Source: Comamonadaceae bacterium (GTDB lineage Bacteria; Pseudomonadota; Gammaproteobacteria; Burkholderiales; Burkholderiaceae_C). Taken from it: a stretch of DNA of 13,874 nucleotides. Positions 8,143-13,813 of this stretch are shown one piece after another. Numbering within the stretch: the first letter of the stretch is position 1; every line of letters starts with the position of its first letter. The stretch is taken from contig CANLWQ010000020.1 of assembly GCA_947494405.1 (NCBI GenBank), forward strand, positions 1 to 13,874, read 5' to 3'. A program made the translations under genes and the position numbers. The notes under the pieces were generated by a model, which saw nothing but the letters and a program-made list of their open reading frames with translations, was not told the DNA's origin and searched no databases.

Positions 8143-8240
8143 TTTGAGTGTCGGTCAATCGCCCAGTATTCAAAGCCCGCCAGCGCCATCACAGCGAGGT
8201 CGTACAAATCGCGTCCATCAAAAATCACAGTTTCTTTCAT
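8139..8240 (-). pseudogene. ugd: C-terminal remnant of UDP-glucose 6-dehydrogenase
   Basis: A 33-codon minus-strand ORF from ATG 8240 encodes KETVIFDGRDLYD, then LAVMALAGFEYWAIDR. This matches the invariant tail of UDP-glucose 6-dehydrogenases, whose last domain ends with VxFDGRNxYD...GFxYxxIGR. The other roughly 400 residues are missing, and the frame is closed by TAG at 8247-8249, so the gene was truncated near 8241-8250. An IS21-like end lies just beyond. The stop overlaps the ABC transporter start (ATGA), showing that the intact enzyme was once translationally coupled to it and that the ancestral operon probably made UDP-glucuronate. AGG five bases before ATG 8240 could still allow translation of this peptide as a leader. 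The identification rests on a short motif recalled from the family, but the motif is distinctive. Confidence 0.72.
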
Positions 8241-8289
8241 TGCAGCCTATAAGTTTAGGTTCGTAACATAGACGCAGAACATTTTGCGT

Positions 8290-8329
8290 ATTCCGGCGGA
8301 CGTGACCCGCCATTACGGTAATCGTGACC
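8290..8329. repeat. Two imperfect 18-bp direct repeats, probable IS21 terminal repeats
   Basis: ATTCCGGCGGACGTGACC at 8290-8307 and ATTACGGTAATCGTGACC at 8312-8329 match at 13 of 18 positions, with a 22-base period. IS21-family ends typically carry such repeated transposase-binding modules beyond istB. The position, about 110-150 bases past the istB stop, fits. Confidence 0.6.
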
Positions 8330-8419
8330 GATGGCGGTGTCGCGCACTCCGATTGTAGGAGGCTGCCGTTTTCAGCTCCGGTTTTCCTCTCTTTGTTGAC
8401 TCGTTTTTGTCTTACGAAG

Positions 8420-8439
8420 TGACTCCCCCGTGAGAGTCA
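8420..8439. repeat. 6-bp inverted repeat over the istB stop codon
   Basis: TGACTC at 8420-8425 and GAGTCA at 8434-8439 can pair around an 8-base loop. The repeat overlaps the istB stop codon. No T-run follows on the minus strand, so a terminator role is doubtful. Confidence 0.3.
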
Positions 8440-9129
8440 GTCGTTGGTGTTTTGCATGATCCTGTCCAGCAGGGCGTCGGCCACCTTGGCGTCCCCAATC
8501 CATTCATGCCAGTGCTCTATGGGCAGCTGGCTGGTAAATGCCGTGGCCTTCCTGCCCGCCCGGTCGTTATTCATCTCTAGCAAGTCCGTTCGCGTTTGCG
8601 CATCCATCCCCAATAGGCCCCAGTCATCGAGCACCAGCACATCCGTGTTCTTAAAGGTGTCCAGCCAGCGTGTGAACGTGCCATTGGCGTGCCGGATTCG
8701 AAGTTCTCCAGCCAGACGCGGTACCCGCTGGTAGAAGGTGCTATGCCCCCGGCGACAAGCGTGCTGAGCAAATGCACAGCCCAGCCAAGACTTACCCGCT
8801 TAGGTCTGACTGGTGATCAGCACCGCATGCCCACTGCGTATCCACGGCCCCAGCGTTAGGCTCATCACAGTGGCGTGGTCAATCTCCCGGTAGGGTCGGC
8901 AGTCCAAGTCTTCGATCATGGCTTGCGAGTATTTGAGGCGGGCGGTTTTGAGCAACTTGGCGCAGCGCCTGTTATGCCTGCCATGGACCTCCCGATCCAC
9001 CAGCATGGCCAGACGCTCTTCACGGCTCATGGCGCTGATGCTGCTTTGCTGCATTTGATCCTGCAGCGCTTGGGCCATGCTCACCAGCTTGAGTTGGCGC
9101 AATTGATCCAGTGTGATGTTTATCATCAT
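8437..9129 (-). pseudogene. istB: IS21-family IstB helper ATPase, broken by a stop codon in the P-loop
   Basis: From ATG 9129 the frame reads MMINITLDQLRQLKLVSMAQ, the usual IstB N-terminus, through REERLAMLVDRE and the DLDCRPYREID region. It reaches TAA at 8800-8802 and then continues in the same frame with AGKSWLGCAFAQHACRRG, LVLDDWGLLG (Walker B) and SQLPIEHWHEWIGD to TGA at 8437. The full frame is 231 codons, close to normal IstB length. IstB is the AAA+ ATPase that helps IstA choose targets. The stop replaces a glycine position of the Walker A motif (GPTGxGKS has become SQT-stop-AGKS), with two more substitutions beside it. The product is therefore non-functional: the N-terminal fragment lacks the ATPase and the C-terminal piece has no good start until a GTG at 8640. 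Confidence 0.87.
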
Positions 9130-9140
9130 GACCGGTCCCA

Positions 9141-9668
9141 TCATTGGTAATACCCGGCACCGCGCACGTGGGCGTGTACAGGGCTGCTCCATTGGCTGGA
9201 TTGGGTTTGCTCCAGCAAATCCCGACGATTGAGCAGAATGTCCCGGATGTGCGTGTACTTGGTGGCGCCCAACTTACGGGCCATGGCGCACGCTGCTTCT
9301 AACCAGTGGTCGCCATAGCGTTTGCTCAGGCTGAGCAAACCTAAACAAGCCCGGTACGCGTGCTCGGGGTGGCGCGGAGGTGCCAACATCAAGTGGACCG
9401 TCTGGGCGCAGGCCAGACCAATCCGCCACAACACCAAGCGCTAGGGCGACCACTGCGCGTGAGCCTGGTGGCGCTCTGGAAGGTGCTCTTGCGCGGTGGT
9501 AAATCTCCCCTTGTGCGCACAGCGCATGTGGCTGGCCACGCGCTGGCCCCGGTGCAGCATCTCCACCACATGGACTGCCATGCACAACTCCAACACTTGC
9601 CCAACCAAGGAGTTGGGGGCGCTGTGGCGGTGGCCCTCAAACTCGACATAACTGACCATCTGTGTCAA
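9141..9668 (-). pseudogene. istA: IS21-family transposase IstA, C-terminal fragment with an amber codon
   Basis: The minus frame reads VSYVEFEGHRHSAPNSLVGQ, then VVEMLHRGQRVASHMRCAHK and FTTAQEHLPERHQAHAQWSP. It hits TAG at 9441-9443 and continues in the same frame with RLVLWRIGLACAQTVH and HPEHAYRACLGLLSLSKRYG. These are the C-terminal beta-barrel and helical tail of IstA. In relatives the stop position is usually a charged residue in HAEWSPERL, so one base change (GAG to TAG, for example) explains it. The N-terminal HTH domains and the DDE catalytic core are missing: only about 175 of roughly 500 codons remain. The stop at 9141 lies 12 bases before the istB ATG, as in intact elements. Homology ends near 9655-9668, next to the prenyltransferase start. 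Confidence 0.87.
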
Positions 9669-9695
9669 ATTCGGGGCTCACTTTAGCGCTGCGCT

Positions 9696-11138
9696 TTGAC
9701 ATTCACCTTACGCCCCCTCGTCGTTGACCTCGACGGCACCCTCATCAAAACCGACTTGCTGCTTGAAACGGCCAGTCAGTTTGCGCTGGCGCAGCCGTGG
9801 CAGACCTACAAGCTGCTGGCCTGGCTGTCGCAGGGCAAGAGTGCCCTCAAAACCCACCTGGCACAAAACACCAGCATCGATGCCACGGCGCTGCCTTATA
9901 AAGAAGCACTAATCACCTGGCTAAAACAAGAAAAAGCCCAAGGTCGCGTCATCGTGATGGCCACCGCCAGTCACCGCCTGTTGGCAGACCAAGTGGCCAA
10001 CCACCTGGGGCTGTTTGATGAGGTGTTGGCGACAGATGCCAGTGCCAACCTCAAAGCCGATGCCAAATGCGCCGCATTGGTGGCCAAGTACGGTGAAAAA
10101 GGCTTTGACTACGTTGGCAACGACTGGGCTGACATAGTCGTGTGGCAAAGCGCCGCGCAGGCGCATGTGGTCAGCCGCTCCAGCCGCTTGATCGAAGCCG
10201 CCCGCCGCCACGGCAATCTGGGCAAAGTTTTTAGCGACGACAAACCACCGCTGGCGCAAGCGTTGCTCAAAGCAATGCGACCGCACCAGTGGGTGAAAAA
10301 CCTGCTGGTTTTCATCCCGTTGCTGGCTGCCCACCGCTATGACGACGCAATTAGTGTGCTGCAAGCGCTGCTGGCCTTTATCGCGTTTGGCCTGACGGCT
10401 TCAAGCGTTTATCTGCTGAACGACCTGGTCGATGTGGCAGACGACCGGCATCACGCGCGAAAGCGACAGCGCCCGTTTGCGGCCGGGCACTTGAGCCTGC
10501 TGCATGGCTGGCTGGCCTGGCCGCTGTTACTGGCCTGCGCTTTCACACTGGCCGCGGCGGCGCTGCCGTTACCCTTCACCCTCAGCCTGGGCGCGTACTT
10601 TGTACTGACCTTGGCCTATTCGCTGCGGCTCAAACAAATCCCCATGGTCGATGTGCTGACGCTGGCCGGCCTGTACACGCTGCGCATCATTGCCGGGGCA
10701 GCGGTCATTGCCGTGCCGCTAACGTTCTGGCTGCTGTCGTTCTCAATGTTTCTGTTTTTGAGCCTGGCCTTTATCAAGCGCTACAGCGAGCTCAAGGCCG
10801 CGCGCCAAAACGGCCAGACCAAAGCCTTGCGCGGGCGTGGCTACACATCACAAGACCTGGAACTGGTGGCGAATCTGGGCGGCAGCGCGGGCTACACCGG
10901 CGTGCTGGTGCTGGCGCTCTACATACAAGACGCACACACTGCCAGCTTATACGCCACACCACAAGCCATCTGGCTGGCCTGCCCGCTGCTGCTGTTCTGG
11001 ATCTCGCGCGCTTGGTTGATTGCGCACCGCGGCCAGATGCACGACGACCCGATCGTCTTTGCACTGAAGGACCGCATCAGTTGGGCCGTGGCGGCGCTGT
11101 TTGCGACGGTGTTCGTGGCAGCCCGGGCGATTGCATGA
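9696..11138 (+). CDS. HAD-UbiA fusion: polyprenyl-phosphate phosphoribosyltransferase-like protein
   Basis: This 480-residue, two-domain protein begins with a HAD hydrolase domain (about 7-190): nucleophile motif VVDLDGTL (D11 and D13), motif II VMATAS (88-93), and motif IV YVGNDWAD (140-147). Residues 193-480 form a multi-helix UbiA prenyltransferase. It has HQWVKNLLVFIPLL (197-210), the Mg-diphosphate motif NDLVDVADDRHHARKRQRPFAAG (242-264), and YSLRLKQIPMVDVLTLAGLYTLRI (308-331). By similarity to mycobacterial UbiA (Rv3806c), it should attach phosphoribose from PRPP to polyprenyl phosphate at the inner membrane. The HAD part could remove the 5-phosphate, which is inference. It overlaps the GtrA gene by four bases (ATGA). 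The start must be TTG 9696, since TAG at 9684 closes the frame upstream. No Shine-Dalgarno sequence precedes it, and the IS21 remnant lies just before it. Confidence 0.88.
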   Translation: MTFTLRPLVVDLDGTLIKTDLLLETASQFALAQPWQTYKLLAWLSQGKSALKTHLAQNTSIDATALPYKEALITWLKQEKAQGRVIVMATASHRLLADQVANHLGLFDEVLATDASANLKADAKCAALVAKYGEKGFDYVGNDWADIVVWQSAAQAHVVSRSSRLIEAARRHGNLGKVFSDDKPPLAQALLKAMRPHQWVKNLLVFIPLLAAHRYDDAISVLQALLAFIAFGLTASSVYLLNDLVDVADDRHHARKRQRPFAAGHLSLLHGWLAWPLLLACAFTLAAAALPLPFTLSLGAYFVLTLAYSLRLKQIPMVDVLTLAGLYTLRIIAGAAVIAVPLTFWLLSFSMFLFLSLAFIKRYSELKAARQNGQTKALRGRGYTSQDLELVANLGGSAGYTGVLVLALYIQDAHTASLYATPQAIWLACPLLLFWISRAWLIAHRGQMHDDPIVFALKDRISWAVAALFATVFVAARAIA

Positions 11139-11569
11139 AAGCAGTGAAAAGCGTCTCCCGCATCGCCATGCTTTATGCCGTGTTTGCCGCGTTTGTCACC
11201 ATCGTCAACGTTGGCAGCCAGGCGCTGGTGATCTGGCTTTACCACGGACCGTATGCCGTGCCGCTGTCGATCCTTGTCGGCACGGTCGCTGGTCTGCCGG
11301 TAAAGTATGGGCTGGAAAAGCGCCATATCTTCAGCTTTGAGTCCGACAACCTGGCGCACGACGGGCGCATGTTTGCCCTGTACAGCTTTATGGGAATCTT
11401 CACCACGGCGCTGTTTTGGGGCGTGGAATGGGCATTTCACGCCGCCTTTGGTACACCTGCCATGCGTTACCTGGGCGGGGCCATCGGCCTGAGCCTGGGT
11501 TACGCCATCAAATACCACCTGGACAAGCGCTTTGTGTTTGTCAAACGCAGCGTCGTAGGGGTGGTCTAA
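11135..11569 (+). CDS. GtrA-family small membrane protein (putative lipid-linked sugar flippase)
   Basis: This 144-residue protein has four predicted membrane helices (about 9-36, 41-56, 79-100 and 108-125). GtrA proteins are thought to help translocate polyprenyl-phosphate sugars across the inner membrane. In mycobacteria Rv3789, encoded beside dprE1, belongs to this family. An internal duplication is visible: KYGLEKRHIF at 57-66, after helix 2, recurs as KYHLDKRFVF at 126-135, after helix 4, with charged loops facing the same side. The ATG overlaps the upstream TGA (ATGA) and the TAA stop overlaps the next ATG (TAATG), so it is translated as part of a coupled operon between the prenyltransferase and oxidoreductase genes. 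This position suggests it moves the finished pentose lipid to the periplasm. Direct flippase activity is not proven for the family. Confidence 0.88.
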   Translation: MKAVKSVSRIAMLYAVFAAFVTIVNVGSQALVIWLYHGPYAVPLSILVGTVAGLPVKYGLEKRHIFSFESDNLAHDGRMFALYSFMGIFTTALFWGVEWAFHAAFGTPAMRYLGGAIGLSLGYAIKYHLDKRFVFVKRSVVGVV

Positions 11570-12870
11570 TGGAGCTGCACGGCTGGGGCCGATACCCACG
11601 TCAGCAGGCGCAGCTGACGCTACCCGTGTCCGCCACGCAATGCGTTGCCACGCTGGCCAGCAGCGCCCCGCTGATCGCCCACGGGCTGGGCCGAAGCTAT
11701 GGCGACAGCGCGCTGGCGGCGCAGGTGCTGGGCACGCGTTATCTGGATCACTTTTCGGCTTTTGATGCCACCACTGGCGTGCTCACTTGCGCGGCCGGCG
11801 TGTCGCTGGATGCGATTTTGCGCACCTTTGTCCCGCGCGGCTGGTTCTTGCCGGTCACACCCGGTACGCGCTTTGTGACCGTGGGTGGGGCCATTGCCAG
11901 CGACGTGCATGGCAAAAATCACCATGGCGCGGGCACCTTCAGTGCCCATGTGCAGCGCCTGGAACTGCTGCTGGGCAACGGCGAGCGTGTCAATGCCTCG
12001 CCCACCGAGCGCGCCGAGCTGTTTCAAGCCACCTGTGGAGGCATGGGGCTGACCGGAATCATCCTCTCAGTCAGATTGCAACTCAAACCGATTGAGGCTA
12101 GCAGCATCGTGCAAACCACCGTCAAAGCCGCCAACCTGGAGGCGGTGCTGGAGGCGTTTGTGGCCAACGCCGCCAGCACTTATTCTGTAGCCTGGATCGA
12201 CTGTCTGACCCGTGGCAAAGGCCTGGGGCGGGCACTTTTAATGCTGGGCGAGCACGCCACCGACGGCCCACTAGCGGTGCAAATCAGGTCGCCAACACCG
12301 GTGCCGTTTGACCTGCCCGCCGCGCTGCTCAACCGCGCCAGCGTCCAAGCGTTTAACAGTCTGTATTACGGCCGCATTAGGCAAGAGGTCAGCCAGCAGC
12401 GCACGGCTTTTGAGCCGTTTTTTTACCCGCTGGATGCCCTTGGCCAGTGGAACCGCCTCTATGGCAAACCCGGCTTTGTGCAATACCAGTTTGTGCTGCC
12501 CCAAGCCGCCGGCGTCGTCGGTCTGCGCGAGGTGCTTGAGCGCATTGCTGAATCCGGACGGGGTTCGTTTTTGGCGGTGCTCAAGCTCTTTGGCCCGGCC
12601 AATGCCAACTACTTGAGTTTTCCGCAAGCGGGCTACACGCTGACGCTGGACTTCAAGGCCGAGGCTGCCGTGTTTGAACTGCTGAACGAGTTGGATGCGA
12701 TCGTGCTGCAGCACGGCGGACGCCTGTACCTAGCCAAAGACGCCCGCATGAGCGCGGCCACCTTCAAAGCCAGCTACCCGAATTGGCAGGCGTTTGAAGA
12801 AGTGCGCGCACGCTGGCACGCCCACGGCAAATTTGCTTCGACCCAATCACTGCGGCTGGGGTTGCAATGA
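11569..12870 (+). CDS. DprE1-like FAD-dependent decaprenylphosphoryl-ribose 2'-oxidase
   Basis: This 433-residue protein is an FAD-binding type 4 (VAO-fold) oxidoreductase. PLIAHGLGRSYGDSAL (about 34-49) binds the FAD pyrophosphate. TVGGAIASDVHGKNHHGAG (about 104-122) is nearly identical to the DprE1 signature. GGMGLTGIILSVRLQLKPI follows at about 157-175. The C-terminus has GGRLYLAKDARM (K390, equivalent to catalytic K418 of M. tuberculosis DprE1) and the ending FASTQSLRLGLQ. The expected reaction is oxidation of the 2-hydroxyl of a polyprenyl-phosphoryl ribose to the keto form, with the reductase encoded next completing C2 epimerisation. The position matching the inhibitor-target C387 is a threonine (T359). 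The start is ATG 11569, overlapping the GtrA stop as TAATG. The open frame extends further upstream, but only inside gtrA. Confidence 0.92.
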   Translation: MELHGWGRYPRQQAQLTLPVSATQCVATLASSAPLIAHGLGRSYGDSALAAQVLGTRYLDHFSAFDATTGVLTCAAGVSLDAILRTFVPRGWFLPVTPGTRFVTVGGAIASDVHGKNHHGAGTFSAHVQRLELLLGNGERVNASPTERAELFQATCGGMGLTGIILSVRLQLKPIEASSIVQTTVKAANLEAVLEAFVANAASTYSVAWIDCLTRGKGLGRALLMLGEHATDGPLAVQIRSPTPVPFDLPAALLNRASVQAFNSLYYGRIRQEVSQQRTAFEPFFYPLDALGQWNRLYGKPGFVQYQFVLPQAAGVVGLREVLERIAESGRGSFLAVLKLFGPANANYLSFPQAGYTLTLDFKAEAAVFELLNELDAIVLQHGGRLYLAKDARMSAATFKASYPNWQAFEEVRARWHAHGKFASTQSLRLGLQ

Positions 12871-12887
12871 ATACAAGAACGTCATGA
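12867..12887 (+). other. Six-codon minigene linking the DprE1-like and DprE2-like genes
   Basis: ATG 12867 overlaps the DprE1-like stop (ATGA) and encodes MNTRTS. Its own TGA at 12885-12887 overlaps the ATG of the next gene at 12884 (again ATGA). It may relay terminating ribosomes to the next start, or be chance. No protein function is proposed. Confidence 0.35.
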
Positions 12888-13624
12888 AAAAGATACTCAT
12901 CATTGGGGCGACATCGGCCATTGCCGAGGCCACCGCCCGCTTGTGGGCAGTGCAGCAGGGTCACAGTCTGTATTTGATTGGTCGCAGCGCCGAGCGCCTA
13001 GGCGGCATTGCCGCTGACTTGAAAGTGCGCGGGGCAAAGTCAACCCAGTTTGCCATGCTGGACGTGAACTACTTTGCCCAACACGCCGCCGCGCTGGATA
13101 CGGCTATTGACGCGCTGGGCGGCATCGACATTGTGCTGATCGCGCACGGCACCCTGGGTAACCAAAACGTCTGCGAGCAAGACTTTGCCGCCACGCTGCA
13201 AGAGCTCAACACCAACGCCATTAGCGTGATCTCGCTGCTGACGCATCTGGCCAACCGCTTTGAAGCCCAGCGGCATGGCTCCATCGTCGTCATCAGCTCT
13301 GTGGCAGGGGATCGGGGCCGCCAATCCAACTACGTTTATGGCACGGCCAAAGGGGCAGTGACGATCTTTATGCAGGGATTGCGCCAGCGGTTGCACAAGT
13401 CTGGCGTGCAGGTGGTCACCGTGAAACCCGGATTTGTGGACACGCCGATGACGGCTGAATTCAAGAAGGGCCTGCTGTGGGCCAGACCGGAGGCGATTGC
13501 ACGGAGCATTTGCGCTGGGGTGGAGAAAAGGCGCGATGTGGTTTATGCGCCTTGGTTTTGGTGGGGCGTGATGGGGGTGATCGGGGTGATTCCGGAATGG
13601 CTTTTTAAGAAACTCAAACTTTAA
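12884..13624 (+). CDS. DprE2-like short-chain dehydrogenase (decaprenylphospho-keto-pentose reductase)
   Basis: This 246-residue classical SDR has the Rossmann cofactor motif IIGATSAIAEATAR (6-19). In this subgroup the usual third glycine is alanine. IAHGTLG (87-93) replaces the NNAG-type motif. N110 lies in LNTNAIS, and the catalytic region is VVISSVAGDRG with S139/S140 and YGTAK with Y152 and K156. PGFVDTPMT (177-185) contacts the nicotinamide. The C-terminus (218-246) is hydrophobic and aromatic, ending KKLKL, which suits contact with a membrane-bound lipid substrate. Next to the DprE1-like enzyme, it should reduce the 2-keto-ribose lipid with NAD(P)H to the arabino form. ATG 12884 is chosen because the Rossmann fold starts there. 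No strong Shine-Dalgarno sequence is seen, and coupling through the six-codon minigene is possible. It is the last operon gene visible. Confidence 0.9.
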   Translation: MKKILIIGATSAIAEATARLWAVQQGHSLYLIGRSAERLGGIAADLKVRGAKSTQFAMLDVNYFAQHAAALDTAIDALGGIDIVLIAHGTLGNQNVCEQDFAATLQELNTNAISVISLLTHLANRFEAQRHGSIVVISSVAGDRGRQSNYVYGTAKGAVTIFMQGLRQRLHKSGVQVVTVKPGFVDTPMTAEFKKGLLWARPEAIARSICAGVEKRRDVVYAPWFWWGVMGVIGVIPEWLFKKLKL

Positions 13625-13725
13625 GGAATATCACATTCGCCGTTCAGCAATAACCACGCTCACCTGTAATGAAACTATTGAATTGGCGGATTCAAGCACG
13701 AAGTGCAACGTTGACCTACTGCAAT

Positions 13726-13732
13726 AAGGAGG
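13726..13732 (+). promoter_or_regulatory. Strong ribosome binding site at the start of the IS30 element
   Basis: AAGGAGG, a near-perfect Shine-Dalgarno sequence, lies six bases before ATG 13739, the start of a 24-codon ORF. The transposase ATG at 13785 has no such motif. Confidence 0.65.
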
Positions 13733-13738
13733 CTGAGG

Positions 13739-13813
13739 ATGTTTAGCATTCAAGGCTTCCTGACCTGCAAGTCGAAGTTGCCCGATGAATTACAAACACC
13801 TCAGCCAAATTGA
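13739..13813 (+). CDS. Short 24-residue ORF overlapping the IS30 transposase start
   Basis: The ORF begins MFSIQGFLTCKSKLPDELQT and ends TGA at 13811-13813. It starts six bases after AAGGAGG and overlaps the first 29 bases of the transposase gene in another frame. No homologue is recognised. It may act as a leader whose translation exposes or limits the transposase start, since low transposase expression is common in IS elements. It may equally be a non-functional by-product. Confidence 0.35.
   Translation: MFSIQGFLTCKSKLPDELQTPQPN

Larger units (their letters stand above)
8285..9668 (-). mobile_element. Degenerate IS21-family insertion sequence (5'-truncated)
   Basis: The stretch contains the two transposition genes of an IS21 element in canonical order, istA then istB on the minus strand. 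Both are broken, and istA lacks its first two-thirds or so. The istB-side end shows imperfect terminal direct repeats at 8290-8329, as IS21-family ends do; a TG at 8285 is a candidate terminus. The other terminus is not recognisable, because homology to IstA stops near 9655-9668, close to the start of the prenyltransferase gene. A full element would be about 2-2.5 kb, so roughly a third to a half has been lost. Two internal stop codons imply an old insertion that cannot transpose on its own. It adjoins the truncated ugd and separates the two divergent glycan operons. Boundaries are approximate. Confidence 0.75.

Noticed and set aside
7717..8271. 184-codon plus-strand open frame opposite the ABC transporter
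   Set aside because: It is the antisense shadow of a GC-rich, clearly coding gene. It has no recognisable domain or ribosome site, and its composition follows the codon bias of the opposite strand.
8241..8284. Possible minus-strand promoter with a TATAGG-like -10 before the ugd remnant
   Set aside because: No convincing -35 is found 16-18 bases upstream. The match is too weak to list without transcription data.
9660..9690. TG...CA end of the IS21 element, or an end of a second IS, on the istA side
   Set aside because: A TG on the minus strand at 9680 and the CCCCGAATTTGACACA stretch look IS-like, but no inverted match to the other end at 8285-8310 was found.
9695..9701. TTGACA resembling a -35 promoter element
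   Set aside because: It coincides with the prenyltransferase start codon and has no matching -10 element at the right distance ahead of a useful gene.
9921..10364. 147-codon minus-strand open frame inside the prenyltransferase gene
   Set aside because: The plus-strand frame holds the conserved HAD and UbiA motifs. The antisense product matches nothing recognisable.
11416..11568. Longer 484-residue version of the DprE1-like protein
   Set aside because: The extra 51 residues lie wholly inside gtrA in another frame and do not resemble an FAD-oxidase N-terminus. ATG 11569, at the TAATG overlap, fits the family.
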